Source of the DNA: Acephala macrosclerotiorum
Taxonomy: Eukaryota; Ascomycota; Leotiomycetes; Helotiales; Mollisiaceae
Length of the DNA stretch: 64,000 nucleotides
Assembly (NCBI GenBank): GCA_014904845.1
Contig: MU119445.1
Span: 1-64,000, forward strand
Reading direction: 5' to 3'
The notes under the pieces are model-generated. The model searched no databases. It saw only the letters and a program-made list of their open reading frames with translations, and was not told the origin of the DNA. Positions 1-11,026 of the stretch are shown here, in pieces (position 1 is the stretch's first letter; each line of letters opens with the position of its first letter). The position numbers were made by a program, and so were the translations under genes.

Positions 1-92
1 TATTTATTTTATTTATTTTATTTATTTTATTTATTTTATTTATTTTATTTATTTTATTTATTTTATTTATTTTATTTATTTTATTTATTTTT
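1..92. repeat. 9-bp AT satellite
   Basis: About ten head-to-tail copies of the unit TTTATTTTA run from the window edge. The array probably continues upstream. It is followed by strongly AT-rich, stop-rich DNA. Confidence 0.95.
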
Positions 93-1482
93 TATAAACT
101 TTTTTGTATATAATTTATAGTTATTAAAATTGGTAAATTAATAAAATATTAATTATTTAGAATTTACTTCGTATTCGTATACAATTCGAAGTACCGCTCT
201 TATTAAAAATCTAATATTAAGCCGAGAATCGATAATATCGATTTCTTACGATTTTAGTATCAATTATTATTAATAATACTAATCCAGTATTAAAACCGAG
301 TTTGATAAAAAGAAAGACTTTAGAAGCTTAAGAGTGAGACAATGTTTAAATTGCAAAAGAGGTTAAACGATATCAAGGGCAATAATTCGATTTCGACCAA
401 GGTTCAAACTACAAAAGCACAAATTGAAACTCCAGAAAGAAATATAAAAAGGGTAAAAGATCGATCGCCGGGCTTGATTGAGGCGTTGAAAGAGTTGTTG
501 GAAAAGCTTCCATAGGATTTTTTTTATCTTCTCTTGGATGCATGAAAAGCGTAAGCAGATAGTGTAGTTGCAGGATATTACTTATGGGAGAAGTCGAAAT
601 AGGTGGGCTAGGCACGTGTCTTTTACATTCCGTGTGCGACGTGGACAACCAGGGAGATTTCAAGCTAGACAATTCTCCAGTCATTGCTGAAGGCAGTCTC
701 TTTCAATTTATAATAGCTGACCTAAGTTCTCTCCACAAAATGCATCCTGACAATCGTTACTACGAAACATTCTGCAAGAAAGCTAGGTGTGGATGCAAAA
801 TTGGAGTTTGCATCTCTATCAAGTTCTATTCATTCTCTCGTTCCGTTATCATACAATAGTCTATACAGTATATTCGTTACACAAACCCTAATGCCGCGTT
901 CGCCGTGTTCCCACACCCAAAGCAACCTCTAACTCCTCCACTTTGCCTCAAAGCGGCGGGCGAACCGCAGCCAGACCAATCCATTTCGGTACAACTCCCC
1001 CAGGAATATTGACTACGCTAGTAAATTAAGAGCAGGAAAAAAAAGAGCGCTTCATCTAAACCGTCTAAAACAAATTTAAGACGCGTCAATGTAAGAACGA
1101 CAGTATCGTACAGAAACTTTTGTTAAAGCTAGAAAAGTAAATGATACAGAAAACATGTGGACACCTCTAAATGTAAAGAATGGAAAGTATATTACGGACC
1201 CCACGCTGAAGTGAAAAACAGAAAACGAATGAAGGGTATTGTGAAAAGGCATTTCTGAACTAGTTCCAAGAGCGTAGACGATCGTTCCCAGTTTCATGGT
1301 CATTGAACGTGAGCCATGATCATGGAAATTGCAGGTCATGATGCCGTGTGATTTACGAGGCAAGGGGATTCGAAAGAAATGTGCGAGAACTCGGCGAGAT
1401 GGAGTCTAGGCTAGACAACAACCCTGTCTGCTAGGCAAGACATTGGACACATCCCCCAATGGAGAGTTTCTTTGGGTAAGAG
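93..1482. other. AT-rich, then gene-free DNA
   Basis: About 93-420 is very AT-rich with TA-rich words and no open frame, which resembles RIP-mutated repeat remnant. From about 420 to 1482 base composition returns to normal. Short open frames on both strands show no recognisable domain or splice structure. I see no gene here. Confidence 0.6.
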
Positions 1483-3571
1483 TCAACCCAGATGATACCT
1501 CAACAGTTGAGCGCAGTCAGCAATCCGAGCACTCTCGACTGCTCTTGCTTCCCACGCTAAAGTGTAATCTGCGGGTGCCGTCATTTGAGCAATTTTGACC
1601 TGATCATTTGCCCTGTTCAAAGCGCTGTCGCACACTTGAATGACACTTCGACCAACATTGTTCTTGGCGTTATGGTCCGCGCCTCTACGTAGAAGCTCTG
1701 TAACCACAGATTTGTACCCATTTCGCGCAGCGTAATGCAATATCGTTTCTCCTTTGTCGTTGCGGCACATAATCCCATCATTTCCATTGCCCAGCCAAGT
1801 TCTGATCCACCATAATGTTGGATACTCTGGTTGATAGAGCTTCCGAGGCGAGGCGAGTGCAATGTGTCCGGGAGTGTTTCCGTCTTTGTCTGGTGTCAAA
1901 ACATTTCTGCATTGAGGTAAAAGAGATCTCGTCAAGTCCATCATTGAATCAAATTTCCGATCAGGATCGTAAATAGTAGCAGCCAGGTGATGTAACGCAA
2001 GTGTGTGGTGTGAAGGAAGTGGGTGATGCAACGGAGGTGTGTGATGTAATGAAGGTGCGCTTTCTGCCTGAATCTCCTGTATCTTGGAGAAAATCCTCAA
2101 ATTCTCGGCAGACTTCCCGAACTCCTTGGCTAGGCGTTGGGTCCGTGGTGATATTTGGAGAGCAACGTCAAGTAGGGCAGTAGGCCCTCCTGCGATGTTT
2201 CTCGGTCTTGAAAATCTGGACCTGGATATATGATTTGAAGCGGACCCGAGCACTGGTTCTGTCATCCCAGCACTTTGCGTAGTGTCCGAAAGGGTTGTAA
2301 GCTCATCGTCTGCATACCCCGAGTCGATGAAGCGAACATTTCCACCGTCACCTTGAACTTCTTGCATGCTAGTGTTGTGGCGAACACTTCCAGCGTCTTC
2401 AACTTCTTGCATTTGAATGTCTTCGTATCGCTCACTGGCATTTCCTTCCCAATCTACCAGGTCATCAAAGATGGGTTCCGCATCAGCGGCAGGAACCAGA
2501 GGCCCGGGCTGCTCGTAATCAATCATCACTTCATCGATAACAGTTTGAATTTCGGAAAAGATGGTCGATACTGTTGCTATGCTGCAATGCGATTCGTGAC
2601 TCTCCAGATCAGAATCTATATCTTCAGCAGAAACAAGCTTCGAGGAAGACTGCAAGGGAAGAGGTGGTTGTAAAAGTAATTTCCCGTTGCTCAAGGGGAG
2701 CTCAGGTGGAAAGGTTGCAGGCTTGTTATGGACCAGTAAAGGGGCTGGATAAAAATATTGGGCTGTTTCCGTGGTTCCTGGGGCCCAGTTGTCGTTTTCA
2801 GGGACGGCATTATTGTCGAAGGGTGTTGTTGGCTGAAAGGGCGTATCGGGTTGGGACCAGGGCGTTGCGTGTTGGCTCGAACCACCAAGGCTGCTCGAAC
2901 TTTCTCCCCAATCACTGATTTTTGTGAAATAGGTTGTATCTCTGCAACAATTAGCATTCTGCATGTTGAAAGTGGATTCGCATGCCCAACCTGGAATCAA
3001 ATAACTCTCCATATCTACGTGTCATTTCTGCGCGAACAGTGTTCATACCACGACCATAGGTATTTTGCCGTTTCAACCATCTGTAGAGTGAGACGATTTC
3101 ATCTTTGAGATATTCCCATTTGGCATGGTTGCGCAACTTAGCTCCCCATTTCACCTCATGGAAACTTTGCTCGACTTCTTGTAATCTGCGGCTCATTTCG
3201 CTCCGCAACACAGCGCAGTCGTCTTCTGTTAACAGGTCGGGGCGGTTGAATGTAGCTGGGTCTGAACGGACGAGATCGAGAACTTCAGAGTGATGGAATC
3301 TCAGTAACTCGGATAGACGCTCACGATTGAACGTCAGCCATAGTTCCTGACGGACGACCGAGCCGACGGGTGCATGGTTTTTGTTCATATATTGCTCTAT
3401 GTAAGCGTAATCATACCCTTCCGAAAACATTTGATGTATGATGTTCATCTGGGTTTTATTATCCTCTTTGGGTTTATTGGGCCTGGCTTCCGTAGAAGTG
3501 ACTTGCTCCGTAAGCCTGTTGGCAGAGCTCGAGTTGCCCATGGCCGCTTCACTAGTTGCTTCGTCCATCAT
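1483..3571 (-). CDS. Clr5-domain protein with ankyrin repeats
   Basis: The model has two exons: 3571-2991 and 2941-1483. The 49-nt intron 2990-2942 has donor GTTGGG, branch TGCTAAT and acceptor TTGCAG. Together they give 679 aa. Splicing joins two frames that each end badly alone and restores a Clr5 domain at about residues 151-205 (KWEYLKDEI, then RRYGELFDSR joined to DTTYFTKISDWG). Clr5 is the N-terminal domain, named after a fission-yeast heterochromatin factor, found on many fungal TPR/ankyrin proteins. A long acidic, low-complexity middle follows. The C-terminus has ankyrin-like units near 540-555 (DGNTPGHIAL) and 588-622 (KGETILHYAARNGYKSVVTE). ATG at 3571 is the first in-frame start, with a second ATG adjacent. 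It is probably a regulatory or scaffold protein; its partners are unknown. The gene looks intact. Confidence 0.82.
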
Positions 3572-5272
3572 GTCTATCCGTCGTTGGAAATGGGCCAGGT
3601 TGTGGCGTAAGGACGAGCAACATGGGCATCAACTACCACGAGCCGACCCAAGTGATAGTAGTCATCGCAAACAGAGGATAGTCGCACAAGCCACAGTCAT
3701 GCAAATATTTCCGAGTGTCCTGCTAACTGGTATGCCCATACATTCGCGTTCGGTCGCCTTTGGCGGGAGGGAGTGGACGAGTGAAGCGTGAGTTCCAAAA
3801 TTGTGTGTCCGCGGCCGAGGGATAATTGCGCAGTACCCAGAGATAAAGCAAGTAATTATCCTATTTGTCTTTGCTGGTAATGGTGATTATGGATAGTGTA
3901 CTGAGAGCCATCGCTATGGGACCAGGTTCTTCAAAGCCAGATTGAGAAAACCCTGTCGAAATGAATCTTGTACAGCCTCGACACGGGAAACGCTCCTGCC
4001 CACACGTCTGGGAAATGTTTGGCAGACTTATTTTCGCATATCAATTGGCAAAACAAGCTTCCCAGGTCGGAGAATAAGTCTGGTGGCGGGATGTATCGAG
4101 CAGTGGCTTTGGAAATACTCGGAGGGGCGAGGAGTGCAGCCTGGTTCCTCGTTGGCCACAGTGGTTCGTCGTGGAATTTTGCAGCAGATGTCGTATATGA
4201 TATACTTTGAGATAGTGAGCAAGTGAAAGCAGCTAGGGAATTCTTCAGTAGAAATAGAACATACTTCAGAGAGAGACCGAGAAGTCGTCCACTCTATCTG
4301 CGGAAGCCCCGACTGAACCAACAGACAGGCAACTGAGCACCACAACTACAGTCCGAAGAAGCGACAGTGTGGAAAAAGAGCTCACTGAGGTATGAATGTA
4401 GACACTGAGGTATGAGTGTAGAAATCAAAACCGAGAGAGGAAGAGAGGGGGTCCTGAGAAGGCAAGCTCGCACCCCACCAATTTTGTGGAGCAAGGGTAA
4501 TCCTTACCATTCCCAAAAATCTTCGAGCATCCCTACCCCGCGGATCGCCGGTAGAGTTTGTCACATTTACAAAGAAGGAATTGCTGCGGTCAACGTCCTG
4601 CTCCTGTCCAGCTTGGGCTTCAACGGCAATCAAACTTCACAAAAACTGGGGTTACTGCGGTCAGAGGTTTGTCTGTGCTGGGAGGTCCGCCGTGCAGTAA
4701 GTGGTTGTTTCCAGGGAATTCCAATTTTTCTGACACCCTTAAAGGTACCCGGTGCTTCTCCACTCTAGCAAGTAAAACCGGGCGACTTAAATTCGCAATA
4801 ATGGGCTCGCCCTGGCCTTGTACTGACTCGGGGTGCTGTCCGCTGGGTGGCAGGTGCGAATCGCATCCGTCAGATCCCATCGGCAGGAAGGATGCTTTGC
4901 AGCAACAACCATGCCCCTGATTCCTATTGCTCTCGAGTTTCTGGGCGCATGCGGGTTCGGCAAGTGGGCCGACTAGTGTTCGTAGCCTGGGTTTCCAGCT
5001 CAATATTGACCCCTAAAACACGATCGCCAGTGAGGAATAAAATTCGGTGTCCAAACTCAATCCCTGGCGTTCCGACAGCGCAATCTCCACCGCCGTCACT
5101 AAAAATCCTGGGGGTGCATCGTGGACTTTATCCTGATGCGATACATTCTGGGATTATCTTCAATAATCACAAAGAGTTCCGAACCCACCCTGCAACGTCA
5201 AAGTCCTCGGCGCTATAAAAACTGGAGCACTGTTAATCGTGCCACCTTTCCGTACGTCTGAAAGTCCACTAA
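3572..5272. other. gene-free stretch upstream of the Clr5 gene
   Basis: The first 200 bases presumably hold the promoter of the minus-strand Clr5 gene. The rest contains only short overlapping frames on both strands, with no conserved domain, no consistent codon pattern and no tRNA-like box. I see no gene. A MITE begins at its right end. Confidence 0.5.
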
Positions 5273-5545
5273 CGAACATGTGGACAGAAGTCTGTGCGCT
5301 CAGCGCATTTTCCTCGCCAAAAAATGAGCTCAAGAATCAAAAATCCTTTTCGTCGCTTTAAAATTTGAAAATAACTATTTATAATAATTATTTACAATCG
5401 AAGGACTGAATATATAATTGATGAAAGTGTTTTACTTAATTAAAAAATTCTCAATTAAATAAAAATTAAAAAAGTTCCAAATTTTTTATAGGGTATAGTT
5501 GCTAGTGAAATGCCCTGAACGCACAGACTTTTGTCCACATGTTCG
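5273..5545. mobile_element. MITE with 38-bp TIR, TAA target duplication
   Basis: The element has terminal inverted repeats of about 38 bp starting CGAACATGTGGACA, with three mismatches between the left arm (5273-5310) and the right arm (5508-5545). It is flanked by TAA at 5270-5272 and 5546-5548. The interior is AT-rich and non-coding. A 3-bp TWA duplication is the signature of PIF/Harbinger-type (Tourist-like) insertions. A TA-target element cannot be fully excluded because the end could be drawn one base differently. Confidence 0.85.
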
Positions 5546-6093
5546 TAAGGGCAAGAACAAACGGACCCATGTTCACGGCAAAATTTAAGTTATGGGCTCA
5601 GACGGATGCCGCACACTCTAAGTGGACCCCTCCGTGCGTGTTGGTGGCCACTGACCAGGGCCTGGGGTGAACAGTTTGCCTTGTTATCTCGACTCGCTGC
5701 TTGGACAGTTCACTTGCCTGGGGAAAAACAGGGCCACTGGAGTGACACCTGTCGGTTCTCTGGGTCTGGATGCCTTCCTTTCATGCACGTTTCCCCGGTG
5801 TCGACGGCGTGCGCGGGAGGCGCTCGTGTCAACCCAGCCAGTTGGTAACAGAGATTGGTGCGCGAAAGCAGCATGAGTTGGTTGACCTACTTTGGCGTTG
5901 GAGTTTGTACGTTTGCTACTAGAGACAATATCTTTGTGATTCCGATATCGATGCACTTGGACTCTTTGATCCAAGTGAAGTGCTGGAAAGCATTTTCAGA
6001 CTCGAGCTTGAGCGAGGTACAAGCCACAAAAGGGGGCGCGGGTCCTCAACGCCAGCATCTGATGCTCTCAGCCTCCACCGAACACGTGCCTTA

Positions 6094-6369
6094 GGGCCTG
6101 TTTGGCTCGGAGTGCGCACTTTGTCTCGCACTTTGAGGTGGAATGCAAAGGGGCTATGCATTCAAGGATTAGCGAGTGTGCACTCGAGGGAAAACGGCTT
6201 TTGGCCGTACTCATTATTATTTGTATGGCGCACTTTAGAGCAAGAGTGCGCACCTTGGTAGTGTGCCAAACAGGAAATATAAAAGTGCGCACTTTCAAAG
6301 AGTGCAATGCGAAGCACTTTCAGGGTTTGGTGGTGCATTCCAAAATGGGAGCTCGAGCCAAACAGGCCC
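6094..6369. mobile_element. MITE with GGGCCTGTTTGG-type TIR, TTA target duplication
   Basis: The 16-bp perfect terminal inverted repeat is GGGCCTGTTTGGCTCG (6094-6109, with its complement at 6354-6369). It is flanked on both sides by TTA (6091-6093 and 6370-6372), as expected for a PIF/Harbinger-derived MITE. The interior repeats the word AGTGCGCACTT and variants in both orientations, so the element is internally palindromic. No coding capacity is seen. Confidence 0.88.
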
Positions 6370-8125
6370 TTAGATTTCTTCACCGTCAGATCCCATTTTT
6401 GACGTTCAACAACGCGCGTCTAGCATCCTATTTCATTGTTATTATCACCTCGTCACGAAGCAGCCACAGTCCTCCAGCGGAGGCTTCATGACGGCACGTC
6501 ACAAACGTCGCCTTTCCGAACACCTTCAGACAGGGATTCCCTGATCAAAACATGCAGACTACTCATAGGTGCAGGCACCTTATCGTGGAATGCCAAAGGA
6601 AGGGCACGACGCTGCTCGTCGTTCCTAGATCAAGAGCACCTGAATGCGAAGCTGCCTCTGATTAGATGAATCTTTGATCGTGGTTCGCCATACGCAAAGT
6701 AAGGCTGCTGACGCCGTCCGCTCGTGTTCAAAGCCCTCTTTGTCGATCAGCTCTCTCCTTGCCTTCGTCTGTCTTTCTTTTTGATTGTCGCGAGCCAAGA
6801 AGAGGAGTCAGCCGTATCGAGAATGAGGGGTTAAGGTTCGGGGGTCGAAAGACCCATGCAGTATCAGATACTGTTTGACGAGCGTGATTCGAGGAGCTGG
6901 AAAGCCTACAGTTACGGGACGATCGGTTCAGGGCAGGGCAGGGGCTTCAGGGTGATCATCCAGGATCGGCAACGGCCCCCAAACGACGAGGCCAACGCAT
7001 CATCATCCAAGAAACGGCCCTAACCGTTTCGGGTAATAATGCAGCATTCACTCACAGCACCCATTTTCTGCGCACGTTTTCAAACCCGAGAGAGTTTGGA
7101 TCGAGGGGATAGCTAATGTTGCGGACTAGAGACCGCAGTTGGCCATGGATTCCCTCCTTAGAGCGGCTTCAGGGCTAGAATGGCGTCCTGCATGCGATCG
7201 ATGCTCGCGACAGCGGGATGCCATTAGTCTTGGGGAAGACAGCGTCACTCAGTCGCTGACGCGAGATCTTCGAGATATTGCCCGAATTGTGCTAAACTAT
7301 CAGCCGTCTTCTAGAACCAAAGGATGCATCAGCAACAGGAGATGCAGATAAGATGGGGCCATGGGGGTGCCTAGCTCTCTAGCGATGTCACTGAGGCGCT
7401 GCGAATGAGTTTATCAGTACTGTAACCTTCTCAGGGTATGTTCGCGTCAGAAGTACTTGAGCCGCGGGGCGCCAATAGGAGTTGCGCAGCTGTACTCAAC
7501 AGCACAGTGGTTTGGCGGTGAAATGGACAGGATTGCTCATGCTACCAGGGAGAGTTAGACTAGTGAATCCTACTGGGAGACTACTCCCAAATTGGGTAGC
7601 GCGACTTAGGGGCCACTTAGGGTTTTGTGCCCCACCAAATCCTAATCGATATCCTCACGGAAAAAGGCATCTTGATCTTTCACTTCAGGCTACATATCGT
7701 TTCGGGATCTCGGTGCAGGCATTACCCTCTGCGAGGAATCCTCCTTTGGGTTCGACCGATGGGTCCCGTGGAAGCCACAGAACCCAGGAGAAGGAGGTAC
7801 GTGCATCCAAAAATTTGGGAATTCTACTTCCACACTCTGGAGAGCTAAGTTGGCAATCGTATTCATGGATTGATTCAAACCTATTCTTGGGGTTTTAATC
7901 CCTGCTGGCAAAATTGGAGAATGAGGCTCTGCTTTGCTTGGCCATTTGCCAGTACAAATGCGCTGGGCTCGACTGGAATTATATCACCTCTCCTCTACCC
8001 CACCACCCCCAACAGCATGCCCTCCAACCCGGACCGTTTGGTTCACAGCTTATGCACTCTTGCACGATATCATATCCCTTTCAATAGTTTCAATGTCTTG
8101 TCTGCTGCCGACCCTCCCCAGCAAC
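6370..8125. other. gene-free stretch before the DUF2235 gene
   Basis: There are no supported genes here. Open frames such as 7482-7898 are overlapped by equal-length frames on the other strand and show no domain. The last 200 bases, pyrimidine-rich, are the likely promoter/5' UTR of the gene starting at 8126. About 500 bp (5546-6093) between the two MITEs is likewise empty. Confidence 0.5.
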
Positions 8126-9865
8126 ATGGCTCCAGCAGTATCTCGAGTTACTCCTCCTGTTCCCTCTGTGCAGCGGACGAGAACACCCAGAGTTCTCCTT
8201 ATTCCGTTTGACGGTACGTCTTCTGCGAGTTCTTAACTTTTGTTTCATAAAGCTGATGTTGTAGGAACCTGGGCTAATCGCCTTGGCGATATGCACGCAA
8301 CGGTCGTTTCAGAATTTCCTTCTCTCATCGCGAAAGAGGAGAATGTCGACAATGGCTACCGCGAAGGAGTGGGTGCCAGTGGTGGGCCAATTGAGAAGGC
8401 CTTTTGTGGTGAGCAAGCAAATCCAACCTCGTCCGTGAGAGTACTGAAGGGATACAGGCGCTTTGGGTAGCGGGGTTGTAGAGAACGTCCTTAAGGCTTT
8501 CAGTGAGTCTTTCCGATCAGCTGTCACTACTCTGTATTTACAAGACCAGTCAAACTCACAGATGACTATAATTTGGGAGATATAATTGTGGTCATTGGCT
8601 TCTCTCGAGGTAAGAACCCTTCTATGCTCGGGTGACTCGTCGGAAAAGTTAACCACATCCCTTAGGCGCCTTCACTGCTCGTGTCTTCGCAGCTCTGACG
8701 AGTCTAGTGGGGTTACTCAAGACCGAAACAAACCCCCCAGTCTCTTCATTTCGCACGAGACTCTTCCACCAGAAGATCCGCGAAGGACTCGTTTCGGGGA
8801 AGTTGTGGGATATTGACACGTTTGACGAATTACGAGACGGATATGAATGTACCGCTCTATGATCCTAACCGCCTTTATGATCGATGTCAGCTAACCTCGA
8901 AAGTCCATGACAATGTTTCCATCGATGCGCTTTGTTTGTTTGACACAGTAGCCAGCCTGGGTGTTCCAAAAGTTGGAGCTGGGGCCTACATCGCTCCAAT
9001 ACTGCGGATGCTGCCAGCCTTCCGCAAAGACTCTGCACACTTTGAACACATTGTCCGTCACCCTCCCAAAGGTAAGCTCCATTTCCTACCTCTGAATGTA
9101 CCTACTCATCCATTCGCAGAGGTTCGATATGTATTCCAAGCCATTTCCATTCACGAAACTCGAGCAACGTATCATGAAGAAGTCGCACAAAAACATACGG
9201 ACGCCTCGAACCAAATTTTCAAGCAGATGTGGTTCTTGGGAAACCATTCAAATATGGCTTGGAATACTAGCCACCGTGGCTTCGCCGATGCACCTCTCGC
9301 CTGGATGATAGGCCAGCTTCATGCCCATCTGCATCTCCGATTTGATGAGGGGAGGCTTCACGAACGATTCCCTACATATCCCAGATCTATGAATCTTGCA
9401 GGACCAATCTCAGTAGCTGCATCGACCTCTGGCACAGCTAGCAACTCATCCACTCCTAGCACCAATGCTCTAGCACTCAGACCTGCACCAACTGGGCCTC
9501 TGCCACATTGGATCCACAAGGACGTCAAGGCATCTGGAGCATTCAAGACTTTCTGCCACGGGTGGAACCAGCGTACTCCAGGTCGTTATGGGGATCGAAC
9601 TTCTGAGGAAGTCCACATCACTGTACGTCTTCGTGGGTTTGGTCGGAATAGGGCAGACTCGGTGATGGTACCTGGATACCAGGCTGTGGCTGATGGTAGG
9701 AAGTGGACCTGGGTTAGAGTACCCTTAGAGAGGACCAAGACGATACGGTGGGGTGCTGGTGATAGAAGGCCTGCGGCTTTGCCTTCAATCGATGAAGGCA
9801 CAATGCTCCCTCTCGAGGCAGCATTGTTGGGGTTGTCGTGGTGTTTGGTACGTGAGAGACATTGA
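8126..9865 (+). CDS. DUF2235 alpha/beta-hydrolase-like protein
   Basis: Seven exons: 8126-8213, 8265-8408, 8458-8502, 8562-8609, 8666-8848, 8904-9071 and 9120-9865 (473 aa, in frame throughout). The N-terminus reads VLLIPFDGTW, the DUF2235 'DGTW' opening. Next come VGASGG and the nucleophile elbow GFSRGAFTAR, with the candidate catalytic Ser in GFSRG. Further motifs are ALCLFDTVASLG and the family's ISIHETRATY, then WFLGNHSNMAW. All are hallmarks of the T6SS phospholipase-like DUF2235 family found widely in fungi. The intron at 8849-8903 is the least obvious: it uses branch CTAAC with an AAG acceptor, because the CAG at 8890 would break the frame. The protein is cytosolic by appearance (no signal peptide). 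Its natural substrate is unknown. The C-terminal ~120 residues are less conserved. Confidence 0.87.
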
Positions 9866-10123
9866 CACATTGTTGTATGAGTACTTTTGAGGTTCGGGCA
9901 CCGGCGCAGTGGAGGACTTTGTTTACTGGGATGGATCAAAACAGCTTTGAAGGCAGTACTTCGGTCATGAGGCTTCTAGGAGATACCCTAACCGTAAGGC
10001 CGAATAGCTTGTCGGCGAAAGTAGTGTTTGATATGCAGTCTCAGTCTCTTAGTTCAAAAAGTTCGATACTTGTTTTTATCCTTTCTAAAATATCCCAACT
10101 TACAGTCACCCGGCTCATCGCCT

Positions 10124-10420
10124 CTAAGGGAAGTTAACAAGATCATAACCAACCCCCTTCTCCAACGCCCTAATATATGCCTCCCTATTATAAACCCTCT
10201 CCAGCCACTGCTTAAACGCCGCGAACTCCTCCCCCATTGAGATAGCCCCTCTGACTCACCGTATTCCATCGCAAAACTCATATTGAAATCCGTCATCCCC
10301 ATCTTCATCCTCGCAAACCACGGCTTCTCCTCACTTAACCCCTCCTCACTTAACCCCTCCTCAATAATCCGGACAAAATCCCTCTGATCACCAATAAAGT
10401 GATGCACAACAGGTCGCATC
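10124..10420 (-). pseudogene. glutathione S-transferase C-terminal fragment
   Basis: Reading from 10420 downwards, one frame gives EEKPWFARMKMGMTDFNMSF, typical of the GST C-terminal helical domain ('kpWFaG..ltlADi.msf'). After a frame change near 10,240, a second frame gives FKQWLERVYNREAYIRALEK and ends at the stop 10126-10124. The thioredoxin-fold N-terminal half is absent upstream. A 15-bp tandem duplication encodes EEGLS twice. This is a truncated, frameshifted relic. It lies next to the dead transporter/regulator/esterase set and may belong to it. Confidence 0.75.
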
Positions 10421-10928
10421 AGAGTTAATAGCTTTTATATAATAGATCTGAATAATAAATAAATTATAATTAGTTACTAGAAGAGAGAGCAGGAACGTGA
10501 CTAAGTAACCTAAACAGAGGGTGAGGCGATAGTGAGTAGCGCCTGAGCAGAGCGGCGATGATAACTAATCGCGTTAGAAGGAATGTAGATAATGATTCGG
10601 CGTAGATTACCATGGTAAAGCACATCGTCATATTCCCGCGGCCTAAAAAATGACGAGAAGGATCATTTCGAGCTCGAGAACTAGGAGACCTGTTAGGAAA
10701 CGAGTTCTAAGCTCAATGTTGCAGCTAAACGAGTTATGCGCCTTAGGGTTCAATCAAGAAGAGTGTATTTGCGTTTTGAGTTTAAAAGTACACGTTATAC
10801 AGTTTGAGGCAATCTTTTGGCAGGTTTCAAGACCATGAAGTCTTACAAAGGAGTAAGAATAAAAATAATTTAGAGGAGACAGGAGGAGAAATCTCGAAGC
10901 AAATTCCGAAAATAGGCAAGTTTTATAC
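10421..10928. other. gene-free, partly AT-rich
   Basis: No coding signal is seen. The part at about 10,430-10,480 is AT-rich and abuts the point where the GST homology stops, so the missing half of that gene was probably lost or replaced here. Confidence 0.45.
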
Positions 10929-11024
10929 TAGGCTGCGTCACGCCGACCCATTGGCCACGGTCCCCCATTGATAGGTCGGCCCATAGGGGTCTAAAGGGAC
11001 CATAGGGCCCCATAACGCAGCCTA
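10929..11024. mobile_element. 96-bp hAT-type MITE with 8-bp target duplication
   Basis: The perfect 10-bp terminal inverted repeat is TAGGCTGCGT/ACGCAGCCTA. The flanking 8-bp direct repeats TTTTATAC lie at 10921-10928 and 11025-11032. An 8-bp duplication is diagnostic of hAT-superfamily insertion. The target contains the stop codon of the neighbouring minus-strand transporter gene (TAA at 11029-11027). The insertion therefore sits directly behind that gene and duplicated its stop. Confidence 0.92.
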
Positions 11025-11026
11025 TT

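Noticed and set aside
8849..8890. Suspected frameshift in the DUF2235 gene
   Set aside because: Taking the acceptor at 8903 (AAG after CTAAC) instead of 8890 restores frame and the family motif, so the gene is intact.
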